64,000 nucleotides of DNA from positions 124,001-188,000 of the forward strand of contig NZ_BCVA01000003.1 in assembly GCF_001591505.1 (NCBI RefSeq), given 5' to 3'. Of the stretch, positions 25,536 through 35,059 are shown one piece after another. Made by a program: the position numbers and the translations under genes. Numbering within the stretch: the first letter of the stretch is position 1; every line of letters starts with the position of its first letter. This DNA comes from Neobacillus niacini NBRC 15566. GTDB lineage: Bacteria; Bacillota; Bacilli; Bacillales; Cytobacillaceae. The notes under the pieces were generated by a model. That model had not been told where the DNA came from. It ran no database searches and saw only the letters and a list, made by a program, of their open reading frames with translations.

Positions 25536-27185
25536 ATGAAACACTTGAGAAGAATTATATCCCTATGTCTAGTTGTTTTACTCTTTTTTAGTACCGCTTC
25601 CTTGATGTCAGCCAAAGAAATCAAACAAGAACAAGCGAAACTCTTACTGATTCCGTTAGATGACAGACCTGCAAATGTTTATTTTCCAGAGAAGGTGGGT
25701 GCTTCTGCTGGCATAGAAGTCATTTCCCCACCTAAAGAGATGACAGGTAAATTCACGCAGCCAGGAGATGGAGAAGAAATTAGTAAGTGGCTTTTAGCGA
25801 ATGGAGAACAAGCTGATGGATTTGTTATTTCAACCAGTATGCTTGCCTATGGCGGTTTAGTCGCTTCCCGTACAGGAGTTAAATCGCTGGAAGAAGCAAC
25901 GAAGGATATTCAGGTAATTAAAGAATTGAAAAAATTGTACCCGGAAAAGCCTGTATACGTCTTTGATACGATTCAACGATTAGCCGTTACAGCCATTAGT
26001 GATGAATATTTAAAGTATTATTCTCAAATTAGCGAATGGACGATTTTATACGATAAGGTAGTAAACCTAGGAATGCCAGGGAAAGAAAGACTTGCGGAAT
26101 TAGAGTCAATGATCCCTGCAGCTGTTTTAGAAGATTATAAGAAAGCTAGAGCTAGAAACCACACAATTAATAACTTAATGATTGACTGGGTAGATGAAGG
26201 TTATATCGACCATTTGATATTAGCACAAGATGATGCGGCCCCTCACGGACTTCATCGTGCAGAAAGAGAGCTGCTTCTTGAAAAAGTGAACGAATTAGGA
26301 GTCCAAGACCAAGTTGCTGTCTTCCCTGGTGCAGATGAAGTGGGAGTGGTCCTAGTATCCCGATTTGTGAACCAACTTTATAAGACATCTCCTGCATTCT
26401 TTGTTGAATATGGAGGAGTACACGGGAATGAATGGATAGCTCCTTTTGAAGATACAACTTTTGATTACAATGTGCAGAAGCATATTGTTTCTGCAGGAGG
26501 AAGAATCGTTGATAACCAGGAAGACGCAGACATTCATCTTCTATTAAACACTCCGTCTGAGAGTCGAACACCACGGTCAGAAGATATTGAAAAGCTTGTC
26601 ACAAAAACGAATGAATTAATTATGAATGGAAAAAAAGTGGCGATTGGTGACGTTTTAATCGTAAACAAGGCTGACGAGGCTTTTGTAACTGAGCTTGCTA
26701 AAAGTGTAGATTTAACAAAAATTTTATCCTATAGCGGCTGGAATACAGCTGGAAATGCACTTGGTATTACAGTGGGGCATGCCGCAGCTCGCACTGCATT
26801 TTTAGAACAAAAATCAGGATTTGGTGTACCTTTATATGAACAGGCCGCTGAGAACCATTATGAATTTTTACTTCACAGGTTTGCCAAAGACCAAGGCTAT
26901 AAAAATGTCGTTCATCCAGCAGCAAGAGTCTATATCGGACAAATTGGTGCAAGTGAGTGGGACTTAGGCAATAAATATGATACAGTAAACCATTTTGTAA
27001 AAGTAAAACTAACAGCTGAAACAGAGGTGTGGTACCAATATTTTGACGGTAAAAAAGTGTATATAGGTTCGAGAGGAAATAAGGATTTTTACAAAACCAT
27101 TTCATCATTAGAAAGTGTTCATGTTAACCTGCCATGGCCGAGGATTTTTGAGGCAGAGCTGGAACCTGAGCTGAAACTCAAATAA
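25536..27185 (+). CDS. Secreted DUF4127-family protein
   Basis: The 549-residue protein has an N-terminal signal peptide (residues ~1-26, ending SLMSA) and the DUF4127 core starting LLLIPLDDRPANVYFP. Recurrent conserved pieces are VISTSMLAYGGLVASR, ILAQDDAAPHGLHRAER, PGADEVGVVLVSRF and the GWNTAGNALGITVGHAAART segment. Asp and His residues in these motifs suggest an enzyme, but no activity is established. It ends an operon of sugar importer, TIM-barrel protein and FAD oxidoreductase, and its export suggests it acts outside the cell on the same substrate before uptake. AAGGAGG precedes ATG 25536. Confidence 0.88.
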   Translation: MKHLRRIISLCLVVLLFFSTASLMSAKEIKQEQAKLLLIPLDDRPANVYFPEKVGASAGIEVISPPKEMTGKFTQPGDGEEISKWLLANGEQADGFVISTSMLAYGGLVASRTGVKSLEEATKDIQVIKELKKLYPEKPVYVFDTIQRLAVTAISDEYLKYYSQISEWTILYDKVVNLGMPGKERLAELESMIPAAVLEDYKKARARNHTINNLMIDWVDEGYIDHLILAQDDAAPHGLHRAERELLLEKVNELGVQDQVAVFPGADEVGVVLVSRFVNQLYKTSPAFFVEYGGVHGNEWIAPFEDTTFDYNVQKHIVSAGGRIVDNQEDADIHLLLNTPSESRTPRSEDIEKLVTKTNELIMNGKKVAIGDVLIVNKADEAFVTELAKSVDLTKILSYSGWNTAGNALGITVGHAAARTAFLEQKSGFGVPLYEQAAENHYEFLLHRFAKDQGYKNVVHPAARVYIGQIGASEWDLGNKYDTVNHFVKVKLTAETEVWYQYFDGKKVYIGSRGNKDFYKTISSLESVHVNLPWPRIFEAELEPELKLK

Positions 27186-27197
27186 TCAAAAGTAGTG

Positions 27198-27230
27198 GAA
27201 AGCAATCTTTAAGGTTGCTTTTCTTTTTTG
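27198..27230 (+). terminator. Intrinsic terminator after the DUF4127 gene
   Basis: AAAGCAA (27199-27205) and TTGCTTT (27215-27221), with inner A/T pairs, precede TCTTTTTT. It closes the sugar-uptake operon. Confidence 0.75.
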
Positions 27231-27328
27231 ATAAAATACTAGAAAAATATAGTAAAACGTTATATAGTTGGAAAAAACAATTAAAATATTCTTAATATAG
27301 TAGACAAATAAAAAATAAGGAGCTCAAA

Positions 27329-27892
27329 ATGAACACGAAAGACAAATGGAATTTAAAACATCTTGATCGAATCACTCAGCTAAAGGAGCCTCAACCCAAT
27401 CCAAGATTAAAGAAGCTTGCATCATACTTTCAGGAAGGCGGCACCGCTCTAGATATAGCATGTGGTCTTGGTGGAAACAGTTTGTTCCTGGCAGGAATGA
27501 ACAATCAAGTCGAGGCAATTGACATTTCAGACGTTGCGATAAACTATGTCCAAGAAAAAGCAGCCAAAGATAATTTGAGTGTACAGCCCCGAGTAACGGA
27601 TTTAACAGATTTGGATACGTTAAATTGGCCGAATAACCCCTTTGACTTTATAGTTATGTCTTATTATTTAGATCGTTCATTGTTTCCAATTGTAAAGAAC
27701 GTTTTAAAAGATGGAGGTTATTTCTTTATGGAAACCTACTACCAATCACCATACATTGAGGAACAAGGCGTATCCGATCAATATAAACTAAAGTCAAATG
27801 AGTTGTTGTCAGTATTTGGAGATTGGAAGGTTCTTTATTTTGAAGAGAACGAACAAGAAGGATGGCAGTCGATATTTTGTCAGAAACGTTAA
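27329..27892 (+). CDS. Class I SAM-dependent methyltransferase
   Basis: The 187-residue protein has motif I ALDIACGLGGNSLFLA, an acidic end of strand 2 (VEAIDISDVAINYVQ) and NPFDFIVMSYYLDRS, all typical of TehB-like methyltransferases. The substrate is unknown. AAGGAG precedes ATG 27329. It is transcribed alone and shares a bidirectional terminator with a small convergent gene. Confidence 0.85.
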   Translation: MNTKDKWNLKHLDRITQLKEPQPNPRLKKLASYFQEGGTALDIACGLGGNSLFLAGMNNQVEAIDISDVAINYVQEKAAKDNLSVQPRVTDLTDLDTLNWPNNPFDFIVMSYYLDRSLFPIVKNVLKDGGYFFMETYYQSPYIEEQGVSDQYKLKSNELLSVFGDWKVLYFEENEQEGWQSIFCQKR

Positions 27893-27901
27893 GGATAGTT
27901 T

Positions 27902-27930
27902 GAACCGCATTTTTATATGCGGTTCCCTAT
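27902..27930. terminator. Bidirectional terminator between convergent genes
   Basis: GAACCGCAT (27902-27910) and ATGCGGTTC (27917-27925) form a nine-pair stem around TTTTAT. The stop codons of the rightward methyltransferase (27892) and the leftward small gene (27930) flank it closely. Confidence 0.75.
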
Positions 27931-28094
27931 TAGGACATTTTATTTTTGTTAAAATCAGAGGAGTCATTGTAATCATAACGAAACCCATCTTCTTGGGCAG
28001 GGATACTTTTGTTAGTTTTCGTAGTGTCTGTTTCATTTGTTATTACTGGTGTATTGTCTAAATCTTTGTTGAATTTTCCATTCCTTGACTTCAT
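27930..28094 (-). CDS. Small hydrophilic protein of 54 residues, unknown function
   Basis: Leftward ATG 28094 is preceded by a full AGGAGG with good spacing. The frame encodes 54 residues (MKSRNGKFNKDLDNTPVITN, then a Thr/Asn-rich stretch and GFRYDYNDSSDFNKN) before TAA. The protein is polar, lacks cysteine and has no membrane segment, like many small sporulation-associated Bacillus proteins, but I do not recognise its family. The ribosome site and the terminator directly after its stop are the main support for a real gene. Confidence 0.65.
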   Translation of the reverse strand: MKSRNGKFNKDLDNTPVITNETDTTKTNKSIPAQEDGFRYDYNDSSDFNKNKMS

Positions 28095-28250
28095 TAAATT
28101 AGCCTCCTACATTTGATTATCTACCCACCTATTATTCCTTTAGATTATCTTTTTATTCTATTGTGATTTTTTGTATAAAACGGTCATACCAAAAAATAGT
28201 ATTAACTGTAAAAATGGGGAGACTATTCGTAAAAACTTGGAGTGGAAAAA

Positions 28251-28771
28251 ATGCTCTTACTCTATTTCGCACTTTTCCTAGTTGCAGCAATAATATGGGG
28301 GAATTGGAGAAATTGGAGAGAGTATTATCCAACCATTTTATTTTCATGGTTGGTGACCTATTAAAAAATTTTTTGTTTTATAATTAATAGATGTGGACGT
28401 ATAAAGAAACAATGTTTTTGGAGAATATACTTCGAAATCATACCATTATAAGTATAATGATAATTTTTATTGGGTATCCGTCAACGATCTTGCTTTTCTT
28501 AGGGCGTTTTCCAAATGTAAGATGGAAGCAGGGATTATGGGTTTCTTTTTGGGTGTTTCTTTATTCCATATTGGAATTCATAAAACTTCATTATTTAAAT
28601 TTAATTAGGCATCATAATGGCTGGAGTATGACATGGTCAGTTGTATTTAATATCGTCATGTTTCCACTGTTGTTCACCCATCATAAAAAACCGCTATTAG
28701 CTTGGGGATTATCTGTTATTTGGATTCTATTATTAAAGATGTTCCCTATCCCTCTTGAGAAATTAAAATAA
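28251..28771 (+). pseudogene. Broken CBO0543-family membrane protein gene
   Basis: A start at ATG 28251 behind GGAGTGG encodes MLLLYFALFLVAAIIWGNWR and NWREYYPTILF, the usual N-terminus of CBO0543-family membrane proteins. The frame then stops at 28362. The expected continuation (FMVGDLLKNFLFYN) is in the next frame, implying a lost T in the TTTT run near 28340, and is followed by two adjacent stops (TAA TAG) at 28382-28387. The rest of the family sequence resumes at ATG 28391 as a 126-residue frame (MWTYKETMFLENILRNHTII) with three or four membrane segments. One frameshift plus two stops indicates decay. Confidence 0.7.
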
Positions 28772-28843
28772 AGTTTATTTAAAATATTATAAAAGAAGGT
28801 TATAGGTGCGGTGACCACAAATTTCTGATGCCTTGGATAAGAA

Positions 28844-28876
28844 AATGACGTGAATAGCACACGTCATTTTTTTTAT
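28844..28876 (+). terminator. Intrinsic terminator
   Basis: AATGACGTG (28844-28852) and CACGTCATT (28859-28867) form a nine-pair stem with a six-base loop and a long T-run. It lies downstream of the broken CBO0543 gene. Confidence 0.85.
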
Positions 28877-29038
28877 TAAATACACACTAGTTATTTGAAC
28901 CGTAGACTATAGTTAGTAAGGATTACTGTAGTACATGTTTAGAAAAGTTATTGTTCCGATGGCATTGGCATTCTCGGGTATTCTGAATAATCTAATCAAA
29001 AACTGGCTTGAGTTTTGTGACAGAAGGGATGGACTAAT

Positions 29039-30562
29039 GTGAAAATATCACTTCGAGATCAAGTTTTAAAAAAGGAAGGTACGACTTTTCCTTCAAAAAC
29101 CTATACATCTATGGTACTCGAACCTGCCTATAATGAGGCAAAACAACAATTTATAGACTCTATGCTGGAAATCCATTACGCTCATTTAATCATGCTTGTA
29201 GAGCAAGGGCTTGTTGGAAAAGATGAAGCAGAAAAAATTGCGAAAGCAGTTTCTAACCTAGATCAGGAAGATGTTAATAGAAGAAGCTATACCGGTGAAT
29301 TTGAGGATTTATTTTTTGAAATCGAACATTTTTTAATTAAAGAAGCAGGCGATATTGCAGGAAACCTTCATATTGCAAGAAGCCGAAATGATATGGGGAT
29401 TGCCATTTACCGTATGACTTTGCGGAGGAAACTTTTATTATTAATAGATAAGGCGTTGATACTTCGCGAGGGACTAATTGAATTGACCGAGGAGCATAAA
29501 GGAACGGTGATGATTGGGTATACACATACCCAACAGGCTCAGCCAACCACTTTAAGTCATTATTTTAATGCGATGACTGATATGCTTACTCGGGATATCT
29601 ATCGACTTCAAGCAGCCTATCAAACGGTCAATCGCAGCAGTATGGGAGCTGCAGCCCTAACAACGTCTGGATTTCCGATAAATCGGGAACGTATGAAAGA
29701 ACTTCTTGGCTTCGAGGACATGATTGATAATGCATGGGATGCGGTTGCAGGTGCAGATTATATAGCTGAGACAGCGACTGCTGTTCAGTTGTCCGCATTA
29801 AATTTAGGAAGATCGATGCAAGACTTCTTATTATGGGGTACACAGGAGTATGGTGCATTTCTACTATCAGCACCATATCTACAAATAAGTTCCATTATGC
29901 CGCAAAAAAGAAATCCTGTTTCAATCGAGCATATGAGAGCTCTTTTATCAAGTGTAGCAGGAGATTGCCAAACAGTCCTACTCATGCTCCATAATACACC
30001 ATTCGGAGATATTGTGGACACAGAGGATGATATGCAGCCCTATATCTGGAAAGCCATGGAAAGATTAGCTGGCATATATGATTTATTTACGTCGGTTCTA
30101 CTAACCATGGAGGTCAATAAAGAAACACTTCTGAACAGAGCGAAAGAAAGCTTTGCCACCGTAACTGAGTTGGCAGATACCCTTGTCCGAAAAGATGGGC
30201 TAACATTCCGTCAGGCACACCATATAGTAGGTTCAATGGTGAAGGAAATAATGAAAAATGAAAAGCCTTCGATAAAATCACTAACATTGGAACATGTAAA
30301 CGAGCAATTAAAAAATGTTGTAGGAAAGGCATCTGTTTTAACCAAAGAAGAATTAAAACAATGCCTGAGTCCGGAATATTTTGTTAAAATCCGTGATTTA
30401 CATGGAGGACCAAGTCCAAGTAGGATGGAAAAAACAATAAATGTTCGTTTAATGGAACAAGAAGAATTAGCAAGTTGGTTGAAGGATAGACAAAATCACC
30501 TTAGCACCTCAGCTTCAAAGGTTAAGGAGATTATTACGAAATGGACGGGAGCACAGGAATAA
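29039..30562 (+). CDS. Divergent argininosuccinate lyase-family enzyme
   Basis: The 507-residue protein belongs to the fumarase/ArgH lyase superfamily. It has NLHIARSRNDMGIAIYRM (substrate binding), GYTHTQQAQPTTLSHYF (catalytic Thr-His) and the mobile signature loop SSIMPQKRNP at about 284-293. The C-terminal ArgH domain has TFRQAHHIVGSMV. No argG is adjacent and the sequence diverges from typical ArgH (longer, with extra C-terminal residues), so it may act on another succinyl-type substrate. The start is GTG 29039 behind AAGGGATGG. A kinase-like remnant follows directly. Confidence 0.85.
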   Translation: MKISLRDQVLKKEGTTFPSKTYTSMVLEPAYNEAKQQFIDSMLEIHYAHLIMLVEQGLVGKDEAEKIAKAVSNLDQEDVNRRSYTGEFEDLFFEIEHFLIKEAGDIAGNLHIARSRNDMGIAIYRMTLRRKLLLLIDKALILREGLIELTEEHKGTVMIGYTHTQQAQPTTLSHYFNAMTDMLTRDIYRLQAAYQTVNRSSMGAAALTTSGFPINRERMKELLGFEDMIDNAWDAVAGADYIAETATAVQLSALNLGRSMQDFLLWGTQEYGAFLLSAPYLQISSIMPQKRNPVSIEHMRALLSSVAGDCQTVLLMLHNTPFGDIVDTEDDMQPYIWKAMERLAGIYDLFTSVLLTMEVNKETLLNRAKESFATVTELADTLVRKDGLTFRQAHHIVGSMVKEIMKNEKPSIKSLTLEHVNEQLKNVVGKASVLTKEELKQCLSPEYFVKIRDLHGGPSPSRMEKTINVRLMEQEELASWLKDRQNHLSTSASKVKEIITKWTGAQE

Positions 30563-30569
30563 AACCCCC

Positions 30570-30660
30570 ATCAAACTGCTTGCTGTCGATGGTGGCGGTA
30601 TGAAACATTAGCTATGCTTTATAAAGAAACCTACATCGTTGCCACGACGAATACTAAGAA
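30570..30660 (+). pseudogene. Possible remnant of a BadF/BcrA-type (N-acetylglucosamine kinase-like) gene
   Basis: Eight bases after the ArgH-like stop, one frame reads IKLLAVDGGGMK, which matches the N-terminal phosphate-binding motif of BadF/BcrA/GlcNAc-kinase ATPases (LAVDGGGTKT). A one-base frameshift then gives KTLAMLYKETYIVATTNT, again typical of that family, before the resemblance ends. No start codon or ribosome site remains. This is interpretation of about 30 codons only. Confidence 0.35.
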
Positions 30661-30888
30661 AATTTTTGGATTATTATGTTCATTGGACTTACCGACAGAC
30701 TTTTCACTATATACAAGCTTTTAAATAATTTATAATTATCATATAATAGTATATAGTTATTTTATAAATAATATAATTTTATATTGATAGTGTAATAATA
30801 AAGAACTAAAAAGTGTGTGACTAGGTTGCGTTCTAAGCTTGGCGTTACCCTGTATCTTTCTAAAATTTTTAAAAGAAGGTTGGTAAAA
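30661..30888. other. AT-rich intergenic region upstream of mqo
   Basis: This stretch, very rich in A and T between 30720 and 30800, has many TATAAT-like words, so no single promoter can be singled out. No gene or repeat was recognised. Confidence 0.5.
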
Positions 30889-32388
30889 ATGAGCAACGGA
30901 GAAACTAAAACAGACGTTATATTAATAGGCGCCGGAATCATGAGTGCCACTTTGGGGACAATTTTAAAAGAATTAGTACCGGAATGGGAAATAAAAGTGT
31001 TCGAGAAACTTGAAAACGCAGGTGAGGAAAGTTCTAATGAATGGAATAATGCTGGAACGGGCCATGCCGCACTATGCGAGCTTAACTACACAACGGAAAA
31101 ACCAGATGGATCAGTAGATATTAGTAAAGCAATCAGCATTAATGAACAGTTTCAAGTTTCAATGCAATTTTGGTCATACCTTGTAAACAGCGGTCTGGTA
31201 CAGAATCCACAGGAATTTATCAGACAATTGCCACATATGAGCTTAGTGCAAGGAGAAGAAAATGTAACTTTTTTAAAGAAACGATTTGAAGCGCTCACAA
31301 ACAATCCGCTTTTCCAAGGAATGGAATTTTCTGAAGATCCGGAAAAACTGATGGATTGGATCCCGCTTATCATGGAAGGCCGCGTATGGAATGAACCTAT
31401 TGCAGCAACAAAAATTGACTCTGGAACAGACGTCAACTTTGGTGCATTAACGCGCATGTTGTTTAACCATTTAGAAAATAAAAATGTAGATATTAAGTAT
31501 AATCATAGTGTTTCAGATCTTAAACGCACTAGCGATGGCTTGTGGGAATTGAAAGTTCAAAACCAGTTTAGTGGTAATGTCAAACGCCATACGGCAAAAT
31601 TCGTCTTCATCGGTGGCGGAGGAGGCAGTCTGCACTTATTGCAAAAGTCTGGTATTCCTGAAGGGAAAAGTATCGGTGGATTCCCTGTAAGCGGACTATT
31701 TATGGTATGTAATAACCCTGAAGTTGTGGAGCAGCATCATGCAAAAGTATACGGAAAGGCAAAGGTTGGTGCTCCTCCAATGTCTGTTCCGCATCTTGAC
31801 ACAAGATTTATTGAAAATAAGAAATCATTGTTATTCGGTCCATTTGCCGGCTTTTCACCAAAATTCCTGAAAACGGGTTCTATGCTCGATTTAGTAACGT
31901 CTGTAAAACCGAATAATGTTTTAACGATGTTAGCTGCTGGCGCGAAAGAAATGCCATTGACCAAATACTTGATTCAGCAAGTAATGTTATCTAAAGAACA
32001 ACGCATGGAAGAGTTACGTGAATTTATCCCGAGTGCTAAAAGTGAGGATTGGGATTTAGTCGTAGCCGGACAGCGTGTACAGGTTATTAAAGATACTGAA
32101 GCTGGTAAAGGAACGCTTCAATTTGGAACCGAAGTCATCACTGCTTCTGATGGATCCATTGCAGCATTGCTAGGTGCTTCTCCAGGTGCTTCTACTGCTG
32201 TTCACGTTATGTTGCAGGTAATCAAAAAGTGCTTCCCGCAATATATTAATGAGTGGGAACCGAAAATCAAGGAAATGATTCCTTCATATGGTGTATCACT
32301 GATGAAAAATCCAGAACTGCTTCGTGAAATTCACTCTTCGACTGAGCAGTCGCTCGGTTTAAAAGAAAAAGAACTCGCTTACAGTTAG
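30889..32388 (+). CDS. mqo: Malate:quinone oxidoreductase
   Basis: Mqo oxidises malate to oxaloacetate and passes electrons to the quinone pool at the membrane surface. The 499-residue protein has the N-terminal FAD motif [20 protein letters not shown], the family-specific [39 protein letters not shown] and a C-terminal [16 protein letters not shown]. The ribosome site AGAAGG supports ATG 30889; the open frame begins at 30817. A strong terminator follows at 32425. Confidence 0.96.
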   Translation: MSNGETKTDVILIGAGIMSATLGTILKELVPEWEIKVFEKLENAGEESSNEWNNAGTGHAALCELNYTTEKPDGSVDISKAISINEQFQVSMQFWSYLVNSGLVQNPQEFIRQLPHMSLVQGEENVTFLKKRFEALTNNPLFQGMEFSEDPEKLMDWIPLIMEGRVWNEPIAATKIDSGTDVNFGALTRMLFNHLENKNVDIKYNHSVSDLKRTSDGLWELKVQNQFSGNVKRHTAKFVFIGGGGGSLHLLQKSGIPEGKSIGGFPVSGLFMVCNNPEVVEQHHAKVYGKAKVGAPPMSVPHLDTRFIENKKSLLFGPFAGFSPKFLKTGSMLDLVTSVKPNNVLTMLAAGAKEMPLTKYLIQQVMLSKEQRMEELREFIPSAKSEDWDLVVAGQRVQVIKDTEAGKGTLQFGTEVITASDGSIAALLGASPGASTAVHVMLQVIKKCFPQYINEWEPKIKEMIPSYGVSLMKNPELLREIHSSTEQSLGLKEKELAYS

Positions 32389-32424
32389 TTCCTTCAATAT
32401 TTGTTGCAATGAGCACAATATAGA

Positions 32425-32476
32425 GCAGAAAATTTACAAATTTTTATTCAAAACTTGTAAATTTTCTGCTTTTTTA
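32425..32476 (+). terminator. Intrinsic terminator after mqo
   Basis: GCAGAAAATTTACAA (32425-32439) pairs with TTGTAAATTTTCTGC (32455-32469) over 15 positions, followed by TTTTTT. Confidence 0.92.
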
Positions 32477-32713
32477 TAACTATAATGAACTTAGCATCCA
32501 TAAAAGTAGAGCTTCTTCCAGTTCAAATAAAATAAAAGAATTTCTGCCATTTTATGTTACTATAAGATTGCATATGAGTGGAGTAAAATCCCCAGCGTCA
32601 TCCCCACTGGTATCTTCCTGTCATCATCTAACTGTAAATTGGTACCAACCCTAAAGAAAATTACATAGGTATTCCGTTTATTCAAATGAATTTAGAATCA
32701 GGAGGAATTTCAT
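32477..32713. other. Intergenic region without recognised elements
   Basis: I see no gene, repeat or operator between the mqo terminator and the broken methyltransferase gene. A short GC-rich patch near 32590-32620 has no clear pairing partner. Confidence 0.5.
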
Positions 32714-33467
32714 ATGAAACCAACAGATAAATTCAAAGGGAAGGCAGATGTATATTCAAAATCGACCTAGTTATCCCGATGAGTATATTGATTATTTATT
32801 ATCAGCCAATATCTTTAATGAGACTAGTAGGATTGCAGATATCGGTTCAGGGACGGGGATTTTGACCAAGCAGCTACTGGAAAGAGGAGTCAGCGTGACA
32901 GCGGTAGAACCAAATGATGATATGAGATCAAAAGCAGAACATGACTTACATCGGTTCGAGCAATTTACTTCAATTAATGGCTCAGCTGAAGCAACTACAT
33001 TACCGGCCAATAGTGTGGATCTGGTGATAGCAGCTCAGGCATTTCATTGGTTTGATAAGGAAGAGTTTAAATTAGAATGCAAACGGATACTGAAGCATGA
33101 AGCAATGGTAGCACTGGTTTGGAATAGTAGAGATTTCAAAAGCCCTCTCATTAAGGAAAATGCTGAGATTTTTAAGAAATATTGTCCGAACTTTTATGGA
33201 TTTAGCGGTGGAATCGGAGAGGATGCGGAAATTTTTAATCAATTTTTTCGGGAAGGAAAATACGAACTAAAAAGATTTCCCAATGATTTAGTCATGGACT
33301 TTGAAGCATTCCTTGGGAGGAACCTCTCAGCGTCGTATTCACTAAAAGAGTCGGACAAGGATTTTAAGTTTTTTGTAGAAGCCATTGCAAATCTTTTTTA
33401 TAAATACAGTCAAAATGGAACAATAGTTATGCCTAATTTTACTCGAAGCTACTTAGGTAACGTGTAA
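32714..33467 (+). pseudogene. Class I SAM-dependent methyltransferase gene with a one-base frameshift
   Basis: ATG 32714 has a strong GGAGGAATTT site and encodes MKPTDKFKGKADVYSK, the family's usual N-terminus, before hitting TAG at 32768. The continuation NRPSYPDEYIDYLLSANIF is in another frame. Loss of one A in the AAAA run at 32758-32761 explains both. The downstream frame is otherwise intact (motif I IADIGSGTGILTKQLLERG; AAQAFHWFDKEEF), so a start at ATG 32748 could still make a slightly shortened protein. Homologues have ADVYxKxRPSYP, supporting the frameshift. A sequencing error is possible. Confidence 0.7.
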
Positions 33468-33502
33468 GGAATAAGCATTATTAATCTATAGTAAAAATAT
33501 TT

Positions 33503-33541
33503 GCAGAGTAATTCAGATTTGCATTTGCTCTGCTTTCTTTT
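33503..33541 (+). terminator. Intrinsic terminator after the methyltransferase gene
   Basis: GCAGAG (33503-33508) and CTCTGC (33528-33533) form a six-pair stem followed by TTTCTTTTT. The loop is long, so strength is uncertain. Confidence 0.6.
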
Positions 33542-33725
33542 TGAATAAGAGGACAGATTTTATCAGGAGTTTACTATAGCACCTTCTCTTATCACTAAGT
33601 AGAAGATATTTATTCGTGCCATATTCTTTATTATGGACTATTGAACTGGATGGGAGAATTCCTACAATTGCTTGGTTTTGAATCTACTGGTTTAACAAAA
33701 TATCAAACTGAAGAGGATACTGAAA

Positions 33726-34988
33726 ATGAACAAACAGGAAAGCAGCTATAGATGGGTGGTTTTTAGTGCCGTCTTATTGGCTTACTTTTTTATCATTAGC
33801 CAAAGAACGGCTCCGGGACTTATAACGGATCAGTTAATGAAGGATTTTCATGTTTCAGCTGCTGTTATAGGTCTTATGAGTAGTTTTCAATTTTTTGCTT
33901 ATGCAGGATTTCAAATTCCGATTGGTTTATTATCAGACAGATACGGTCCGAATCGCTTTCTTATTATAGGTACCATTCTTACTGGAATTGGCTCCGTAAT
34001 TTATAGTTTTTCTCCAAATGAATATGTTTTGATAGTCTCTCGTTTTATAGTTGGAACAGGGGACGCGATGATTTTTCTTAACTTGGTTATCATTTTAAGC
34101 CAATGGTTCAAAGCGCAGGAATTTGTAAAATTGTTGGGTATGGTTTCCCTTGTTTCGAGCCTTGGTTCATTAACAGCCACACTTCCTTTTTCTGTGTGGA
34201 TTTCATTCGCAGGTTGGCGTACACCATTCTTAATACTAGGTATCATTTTAGCATTATTCTCTTATGTACTATATACTATACTTGTTTTGAAACCTAACAA
34301 AATCTATAAAGATAGTATTGATATTAAAAAAAGGAACAAAAATCGAGAAAGTGTATGGAGGATTCTCCGACGAACCATTTCTGCACGTCAAGCTTGGGCA
34401 ACGTTTTTATGTCACTTTGGGTTGGTTGGTGCGTATGTTGGGTTTATCGGTTCCTGGGGAGTGCCATATGGAATCCAAGTACTGGAGTTATCCCGTTCAG
34501 AAGCAAGCCAGCTAATGATGTATGGTCTTTTTGGAGCCATTCTTGGAGGTCCGTTAATTAGCTGGATTACAAGCAGATTAGATTCTATAAAAAATGTTTA
34601 TACCTGTGTACACCTCATTGCTTTATTAAGTTGGGGAGGATTGTTTTTTTTAGGTGTGAACCCTTCATTTATACTAGTAGTTATTTTATTTTTCCTCATA
34701 GGTTTTGGAAATGGTGCAAGTGCATTGACATTTGCGGTGGTACGGAAATCCTTTCCTATAGAAGAAGTAGGGGTTGTAACAGGATTCTCCAATATGGGAG
34801 GTTTTTTAAGTGCCGTTTTGTTACCTATTTTGTTCGGAAAGGTATTAGATTTATCTCCTCATGATTTTCACATTGGATATCATTATGGATTTATCATTCC
34901 AGTCTTATTTTCTTTGATGGGACTGTTAGGAGCTATAATGATTAAAAAGGAACGAAGGGATGAAAAAAACGTCTTAAATGCAGTGTAA
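33726..34988 (+). CDS. MFS transporter
   Basis: The 420-residue protein has twelve membrane segments and MFS motif A in the 2-3 loop (GLLSDRYGPNRFLI). The N-terminus (ISQRTAPGLITDQLMKDF) resembles anion:cation symporter or NarK-like carriers, but the substrate is not deducible. GAGGATAC lies before ATG 33726. It is followed by a terminator at 35060 and has no partner genes. Confidence 0.85.
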   Translation: MNKQESSYRWVVFSAVLLAYFFIISQRTAPGLITDQLMKDFHVSAAVIGLMSSFQFFAYAGFQIPIGLLSDRYGPNRFLIIGTILTGIGSVIYSFSPNEYVLIVSRFIVGTGDAMIFLNLVIILSQWFKAQEFVKLLGMVSLVSSLGSLTATLPFSVWISFAGWRTPFLILGIILALFSYVLYTILVLKPNKIYKDSIDIKKRNKNRESVWRILRRTISARQAWATFLCHFGLVGAYVGFIGSWGVPYGIQVLELSRSEASQLMMYGLFGAILGGPLISWITSRLDSIKNVYTCVHLIALLSWGGLFFLGVNPSFILVVILFFLIGFGNGASALTFAVVRKSFPIEEVGVVTGFSNMGGFLSAVLLPILFGKVLDLSPHDFHIGYHYGFIIPVLFSLMGLLGAIMIKKERRDEKNVLNAV

Positions 34989-35059
34989 TTCAGAAAAGAG
35001 CACACCTTTTCCTTTTGGGATTTTTTCACATAGGCTTCAATACTTTAATTTGAAACATT

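Noticed and set aside
26167..26574. 135-codon minus-strand frame opposite the DUF4127 gene
   Set aside because: No ribosome site or recognisable domain, and it lies inside a conserved coding sequence.
29039..30562. Calling the lyase argH
   Set aside because: The superfamily signature is clear, but there is no argG and the sequence diverges, so the arginine-pathway role is not supported.
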